This document shows positions 1 to 64,000 of a stretch of DNA of 64,000 bases, piece after piece. Location of the stretch: NCBI RefSeq assembly GCF_000002075.1, contig NW_004798084.1:122228-186227 (forward strand), in the 5' to 3' direction. The translations under genes were made by a program, and so were the position numbers. The notes beneath the pieces are model-generated. The model worked only from the letters and a program-made list of their open reading frames with translations, searched no databases and was not told the origin of the DNA. The DNA is from Aplysia californica. Its lineage: Eukaryota > Mollusca > Gastropoda > Aplysiida > Aplysiidae. Positions within the stretch are counted from its first letter, which is position 1. Each line of letters begins with the position of its first letter.

Positions 1-1167
1 GTGTGTGTGTGAAAATGTTGGTGTTTGTTTGTCTTTTCATTCTGCTTCTAGTTAGATCTATGAAAGAACATTCAGCAAAAGGCAACTTGGCATATTCTAT
101 ATCGGTGGACTTTAAAAAAAATTTCTAGCCTATGAGCTCCACCAGCACTGTGACCTCTTGCACTTGTGTAAATAGATCCAAGAGGTCATAAATAGTACCA
201 TCTACTTATAACCTTTTTGAAACAGACCTACGCACAGATCAACACTCCCTGATTTGCTTGAAAAGTATAACCCTGCAGGATACACTCATATCTATATTAT
301 TATTGCTTCTTGAGTCGTTCATATTTTATAATAGGACTATAATCGTCTTGCCGGGCTACTTAATTATCATAGTAACTGTCTAAGTAATAGTTTACATGTA
401 CAACACAGAATGCCTATTGTTGTTGTAGTCTAACAATGAGGCTATAAGTATAAATGGCAGTATATTATTATAACCCAGTGATAGCTAGGCTAACGTTTTA
501 CTTTTTAAACATTTAATGTCATTAATTAAGATATTAGAATGATATTAAAATTTGTGAATGATCTGGCAATTACTTTTGGGCGGAAGTTGTTAAGTTTTAG
601 AGTTCGTGAATTGCGCACGAAATGCCATGGAAATGAGATCAACAATGGCAACAACACCGCGTAGCGACTAGCGAAAGATGGGTTTGCATACTGTGTCAGC
701 ACTGTGAAATGCCCTTCTTGGAGTCGTGCAGTTTTATTCATGAACGCTGACCACAACTGTATAATTATATGAGCTTTTGCAGTTGCACTGAAATAGTGAC
801 CGAATGAATCCAGTGTATCTCGATTCTAGATCTATCTAGATCTAGATCTAATCTAGATCTATATATCTAGATCTAGAATCTAGTCCATTCTGCAAGGCCT
901 GCAAGTGAATCAAACGCGGGCAGTTTTTACTACAAATCTAGAATTCTAGATCTAGAATCTAGATTCTAGATCTAGGTCTAGATGGTCTATTAGATCTAGA
1001 TCTAGATCTAGATCTAGTCCAGATTAGGTCTTTTAGAAAATCTAGTCTAACTCTAGAGCTCTGAGTCTGCAGGGCTTGGCCTAACAGGCGAGACATTTCG
1101 GTAATTGTTCCATACCATCAAATCATCAAATTAAAGCCTTTATTCACTCAACACCAGTCAAAATTTA
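1..1167. other. Noncoding region at left edge
   Basis: I see no supported exon here. The short minus-strand reading frame at 526-756 has no recognisable domain. The stretch from about 820 to 1020 is a low-complexity palindromic tract, listed separately. The remainder is plain AT-rich sequence. It lies directly upstream of the 407-codon reading frame, so it may contain that gene's promoter, but no TATA box or initiator could be assigned with confidence. Confidence 0.5.
820..1020. repeat. Palindromic TCTAGA/AGATCT tract
   Basis: The tract is built almost entirely from overlapping TCTAGA and AGATCT steps with small interruptions. Both hexamers are self-complementary, so either strand can fold on itself and the tract reads nearly the same in both directions. 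It sits about 150 bases upstream of the 407-codon frame. Similar tracts are, from memory, common in some gastropod genomes. Confidence 0.85.
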
Positions 1168-2391
1168 ATGTGGAAACGTTTTGCTAAAATGCCATCTCGG
1201 AATCCAATAGTGCTGCTCTTTATGCTGATTAATGTTATCAGACAGGAAGACTCGGATATGTTGATTATTTATCTTGCTACATTTCTAACTGTAGTGCTTT
1301 CAATTTGTGTTTTTAGACTCTTCTACAGTAATGAGAAACGCATGATGCTTTACAGTTATAGCCATCAGTTGGGGTTCAAAGATGAAATTAAAGAAACAAC
1401 TGATTCTAAATCTAGTTCTTATATTATTGAAAAACATGATGAACATTCCTGTTATCCAGTGGGTGACTTCTCAGATAAGAAAAGTGTCAAAAGCAATCGT
1501 GTTTGTGAAGTAGGTCAACATTCTTCTTCACATGAAAACGCTTTCAATACTGGTCATTGGCAAAGGTCAAACTGGAAGAAGAGTAACAAAGATCAAATTG
1601 GAAACCAACCAGTAGGACGGGACATACTCCACAAAAAGAAAAAAAAAGGGCTGAATCAAGCTTTTGATCCTGTAGGAGATGATTATGAACGAACCATCAT
1701 TCAAGCCTTGGCAGGCTTAAAGAGTTATATAAATCGGTCTGCCACAGAAAAGAAGATTCGGGCAGTTGTAGCCGTTGTTAAAGATGCTGATAGTGCCAAT
1801 GACCAGTCTGATGATGTGTCCTTTAAAGATCAACAAAGAGAAACACCCTGTGCTTCTTCCAGTTCAGAAGAGGAGAAAATGTCCAGCACCTCTCAGTCAT
1901 CCGTGCAAACGATGATACAACTGAAAAGGTTTATTGTGAGGATGAATCCCTCTGGAGAAGAGCAAGGCGGTGACGAGGAGAAACAAAAGCAAAGAGAGCC
2001 CAATAAAGTATGTGGCTCCTATTTTTCTTTAAATGTCCACAATACTTGTTCAAGATCTCCTCCAGTGCCAGTAGATTCTACAGCAGGTCAATTCTCAGCT
2101 GGTTCATACTTGGTAGACTATGGCTCTTTGACTGGTGAGCGAAGAAACAAAAAGGATTGTACAAGAGTCCGCTATTCTAGTGACGAGGTTTCTAAAGTTT
2201 TGAAGTATGACATGCTGAAAAGTACCTCTATTCCTACAAACAGTGGGCAAAGCAGTCCTCTCAGAAAGCTACGAATGAATCATTATGCTCGCGGAAATCC
2301 TGTTCAGAAATCAAGTACTTTGAAGTCTGCAGTAAGCGCACCTCTTGTCAGGTTTCAGGGTAGAGAAAAGACAAAAAGGGAAATCTCGTAG
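1168..2391 (+). CDS. Unrecognised membrane-anchored Ser-rich protein (407 aa)
   Basis: This is an uninterrupted 407-codon frame, long for AT-rich DNA, ending in TAG. I recognise no family. Residues 13-24 are hydrophobic, and residues 31-53 form a convincing transmembrane helix followed by a basic, Ser/Lys/Glu-rich tail of about 350 residues. The tail has a run of five Lys near residue 160 and Ser-rich clusters, so it looks largely disordered. The first ATG (1168) has a poor start context (T at -3). The ATG at 1189 has A at -3 and may be the real start. A good donor, GTAAGC, lies at 2332 after codon 388 in phase 0, so the frame could be a 5' exon rather than a single-exon gene. Phase 0 does not fit the phase-1 EGF exon at 3260, so it is probably not part of the MEGF6-like transcript. 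No AATAAA was found from 2392 to 3259. Confidence 0.5.
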   Translation: MWKRFAKMPSRNPIVLLFMLINVIRQEDSDMLIIYLATFLTVVLSICVFRLFYSNEKRMMLYSYSHQLGFKDEIKETTDSKSSSYIIEKHDEHSCYPVGDFSDKKSVKSNRVCEVGQHSSSHENAFNTGHWQRSNWKKSNKDQIGNQPVGRDILHKKKKKGLNQAFDPVGDDYERTIIQALAGLKSYINRSATEKKIRAVVAVVKDADSANDQSDDVSFKDQQRETPCASSSSEEEKMSSTSQSSVQTMIQLKRFIVRMNPSGEEQGGDEEKQKQREPNKVCGSYFSLNVHNTCSRSPPVPVDSTAGQFSAGSYLVDYGSLTGERRNKKDCTRVRYSSDEVSKVLKYDMLKSTSIPTNSGQSSPLRKLRMNHYARGNPVQKSSTLKSAVSAPLVRFQGREKTKREIS

Positions 2392-3259
2392 AGAATCCCT
2401 CACTGGCTTGCTACTCATAGAATACATAATTCCAGTTCCAGTATTCAGTTGCTCCAAAAAGAGTAACAGGATGGCAATCATTTTACTCCTGGATCTCCAA
2501 TATTTGGAGGTCCTCACATTACATTTGAACTTACTTTGACCTGAATCAGGGAGTGCATTTTCATCTCAATGAAAAGCAATTGAGGTTTTCATCAGTGATG
2601 ATGTAAAGTTGGAAAGGTAATATTTTACGTGTGTGTACTTTGAATGCATTTGAAATGTTGTTTGACTGTCGTTAGTCAACCATTTCTTTTAATTTGCTTT
2701 CATTGTCAGTTTTATGTTTAAACACTTTTTCTTTTATTGTTGGTTCCATTTTTAGGGCTGTCTGTATTTTCCTGTCGCATGATTAGTATCCTTAGTAATA
2801 TAGTATAGTGATTTACTTGTGCCTTCTGCCTTAGATTTGACATGAAATAACATACGTGCCCATGAACACTTCAATTTTATAATTAATGTTCTGTTACTTC
2901 ATCATACATACTCGTAGATAGTTAACCTGTACAAATATAATTTCATTGCTACCTGCTTCTTTGTGTATATCAAGCATTTATGGAAGGAATGTTTAAAACA
3001 CTTATGGAGGGGAGGGGGGGGGTTGTGTATGTGTATAACTTGTAATCATTTCTATGAGTGTCAATGTTAGGACCCTTGGCCTGCCGTGATAAACTCTTCT
3101 AGTTTTACTCTTCTTTTTTTATTGGAGTTGTGGAGTTGACTTTTAAGTCAAAAGGAAAGAAATAAGTCTAAGGATCTCTTCAAATACTGCATGATGTGGA
3201 AAAATGTAATGTCTCACAAAACGTTTTATAATCTGTTGTCGTTCTTCTCTGTGTTGCAG
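2392..3259. other. Noncoding sequence between the 407-codon frame and the first EGF exon
   Basis: No EGF exon, repeat family or canonical polyadenylation signal was recognised. The last part is the 3' end of a MEGF6-like intron, ending in a pyrimidine stretch and CAG at 3259. It may also hold the 3' UTR of the upstream reading frame. Confidence 0.45.
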
Positions 3260-61427
<58,168 letters not shown>

Positions 61428-64000
61428 GTGAGTACTTTTATCAGGGTGATATAGTCCAGGGTTATTGGACAGTGGGGAGATTTTTCGCATTTTTGATAAT
61501 ATGTTCAACCCTTTGTGCGATGGTCCCCTAAGAGAACTTGTACACCTGAGCTCCTTTGGGTTAACTGCTAGATTTGCACTACAGTGTGCTGAGGTGTGTG
61601 TTTGGTGTGCTGAAAGGTAAACATAACACACTCTCAGGAACGCTCTCGGGTTCATGAGCTTAAGGAGGGTAAAGAACTAAACAAATCTTCTGTGAGCCAG
61701 ACTTTTATTCTGGGTGGCTTTGTTAGCTTCTGAACATGTCAAGAGTCTTATATAGCTATACTTAGTACTAGTGTTAAGAGTTTGCACTCAATAATTTTTT
61801 ACTACCCGAAACATTCACAACTTTCTGGATAAAGTTCTTGAAAACACTTCATGTGCTGTAATCATCAGTACATTTACTGTCTGGTATGTTCCCATCACCA
61901 ATGAGTTAATGGCATCCCAACAGTAACATGAGAGCTTCCAGCAGGGGAATACCAAGGCTTTTGCTCCTCTCACGGGTTAGGTAGAAGCAAATACCGTATT
62001 CCTCAGTGGCTGGTCTATATCAGTGCAAAATGCTGAGGTAGAGATAAAGTGTAAGCTGGGATGGTAGTAATAGTTGTAAAGGGCATAGAGGATGCTATAG
62101 AGTGTGTATGCACTGTTTGATACAAGTACAATAATATTACAAGATGTCAGTTTCTCTCCGGGATGAGAGAAGTTGTAGAAGACATTTTTATCGGGCTCAA
62201 ATTTGTTAATGTGTGTGGGTGTTGTTTGTATGGATATAATACCAGTGAGTGAGCTGATGGTGTAACTCTCTTGTTATAACATGTTTTTTGTCATTTCTAT
62301 ACTGTGAGTGAACAGGCCTACCTCTTCTTGGAGGAACTCAGAGTATAGCTGGGTAAAGAGACAGGAATGAGATGAAGCTAGGGGATTAAGAACGGATGTA
62401 GATCACTTTATACTGAAAAGTAACTGATTTCTATTTCTGTTGTGGGTCTTAAGCCTTCCCACTCTTATGTCGGAGTAAATTCCACAGATAAAAGCTCTCC
62501 CATCTACTTCTGTCTTTGATTGTAGTCTCTACCTCTGTCTAATTGTATCCCATCTCCTTTAGGTCCAAATCCCTGCAAGACTTTTAGGACTTATTCTCTT
62601 TCTTGATACTGCTTCCTCTGCTGAAACAGCTAGACCTTCTGTAAACTTGCATTTGTCCTTGCCCAACCACCTTTTGACTCTCCTGATTGCTTGCTGGAGT
62701 AACTGCTTTATACCACTCAGTACTGCAGTTTAATGAAGCCGCCAATTTTTCTTCTGACAACAACAATGGCTTTTGTTTATTCTTTAGGCAACTGTTTGGG
62801 TCAGGATTGTTTTTTTTTCCTGTTTTGTTTTCTTTGATGATATGGGACTAGAGAGAAGTTTGTAAATTTGTTTTTAAAGTGCATTACAAAAGGTCAAAGT
62901 TCCCAATATTTGGTCTCAGACGGGGTGCTGAGTTGGATATGGTGTATGTGAAGAGGCACAGGGTGTGCATGTGGACTATATTATGTGAATACCCATTTCT
63001 CTTTCCTTGCCATACAGTTGCTCATTGAACAAGGTTTGTGAAAGCTCAGAGACAGCTCAAGCTGTCCCAGTAATTATCACCATAGTAGTTCACTACGCTG
63101 AGCTTACAACAATATTTTGCACAATTTATGCTCTTGGCTTTTTTTTATGGTATTTCTGTTCAAATTTGAACATTTCTTTCATATACTGTTATGGTACTGA
63201 CAAAAAACATTTAGCAATTGTCATTATTTATTAAATGTTTCTTTTGAGTGATATTTGTATTGAAAGTTATTTATCTCTTAAATTCAATAATTTCCCTTTC
63301 ATAGCATAGTGTTCTATATTACATTAACAAAGAATGTCATTAACAAATTGACAAATGACATTATTTTCCTTCTGTGCTTTACTAGATAATTAGGTATTCT
63401 TTTGAGAGCTTCTTTTCAGGACATTGGCAAAATTTTGTCTGAGAAACATTTCAGAAAGATAAAGGCATTAAAAAACGTTTGAAGAGCAAGAGGCGCAAAT
63501 TTATTTATTTTTGCTGGCTTAACAATGCCAGTGTTACAAAAACAACAAAATCTATTATAATAGACTGCATCAGCCAGCTGAATTCTTAGTAATATGAACC
63601 ATCTAAGTTAATGAATTTAAAAGAAGAAGTGAACAGAGAACAGACCAAATTCAAAATTTCATCTGTGCAATCATACAATGTAAATTGATCATTTGGATGA
63701 ACCTTGGTCATACAAAGTTATTCTTCCATGCTTCAGTGGGAAGTCTTTCAATATTTTTTAGGTAATGTGTGATTGATTGAGGCTTAAGAAGAAAGAGGAG
63801 AAGGAAAAAAGGGGAGAAGAGAAAGGGAGTGTGTGAGTGAGTGTGTGTGCTCGTATATGTGCATGCGTTTGCGTGTGCGTACATGTGCGAGTTTGTGTGT
63901 GTGTGTTAGAGCTGGACAAAGAATCCATTCCAGAACAGATTTCCATTATTTATAAGACAGAAGAAATGTTCCTATTCCTTTTAACATTAACCAACAGTTA
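61428..64000. other. Region after the last mapped exon
   Basis: I found no further EGF exon on either strand. The stretch 63828-63907 is GT-rich. A possible terminal exon at 63018 is discussed among the rejected items. The region is probably intron or 3' flank. Confidence 0.5.

Noticed and set aside
63018-63029. Terminal exon giving I-A-H-stop after exon 29
   Set aside because: A CATACAG acceptor in the right phase reads TT GCT CAT TGA, but the tract is ordinary, nothing supports it beyond phase, and a stop soon after a random AG is expected by chance.

Overview
The window is intron-rich, AT-rich animal DNA dominated by one long plus-strand gene. Its exons encode a chain of EGF-like and laminin-type EGF modules with the layout of MEGF6: calcium-binding EGF repeats first, then a long run of eight-cysteine repeats. 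I mapped 29 coding exons between 3260 and 61427 by splice sites and reading frame. They total 4140 bases (1380 codons), join in frame throughout, and encode 6 EGF repeats, a 53-residue cysteine-free linker, about 24 laminin-type repeats and one unusual 39-residue basic segment. The EMI domain and signal peptide expected of MEGF6 were not seen and should lie left of the window. No secure 3' terminal exon was found, so the gene probably continues to the right.

The host is probably a lophotrochozoan, most likely a gastropod mollusc. The reasons are very long repeat-filled introns, dense microsatellites and G/C runs, a tract of TCTAGA/AGATCT steps, and tRNA-derived SINEs. This is inference, not proof.

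Layout: 1-1167 is noncoding with a palindromic TCTAGA/AGATCT tract. 1168-2391 holds an open 407-codon reading frame for an unrecognised membrane-anchored Ser-rich protein, either a separate gene or one nested in a MEGF6 intron. 3260-16231 carries six EGF exons, with an 8 kb intron between the third and fourth. 17445-17603 is the acidic linker. 24856-28152 carries laminin-type repeats split by phase-0 introns. 32065-45202 is a regular array in which nearly every exon is one 42-43 residue repeat bounded by phase-1 introns. 50431-50547 is the basic exon. 53559-61427 is the second array.

The introns hold DNA transposons and retroposons: a decayed mariner split by a second TIR element, a 1 kb TTAA-flanked element, three MITE families with terminal inverted repeats, and two tRNA-type SINE families. 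They also hold a third dispersed repeat with a 3' hairpin, several minisatellites, and two places where an exon's 3' end and splice donor are duplicated into the following intron. The main candidates for something undescribed are the basic cassette-like exon and three possible frame-preserving microexons (12, 15 and 33 nt) in the long introns between domain exons. No viral or LTR element, rRNA, functional tRNA or CRISPR array was recognised.
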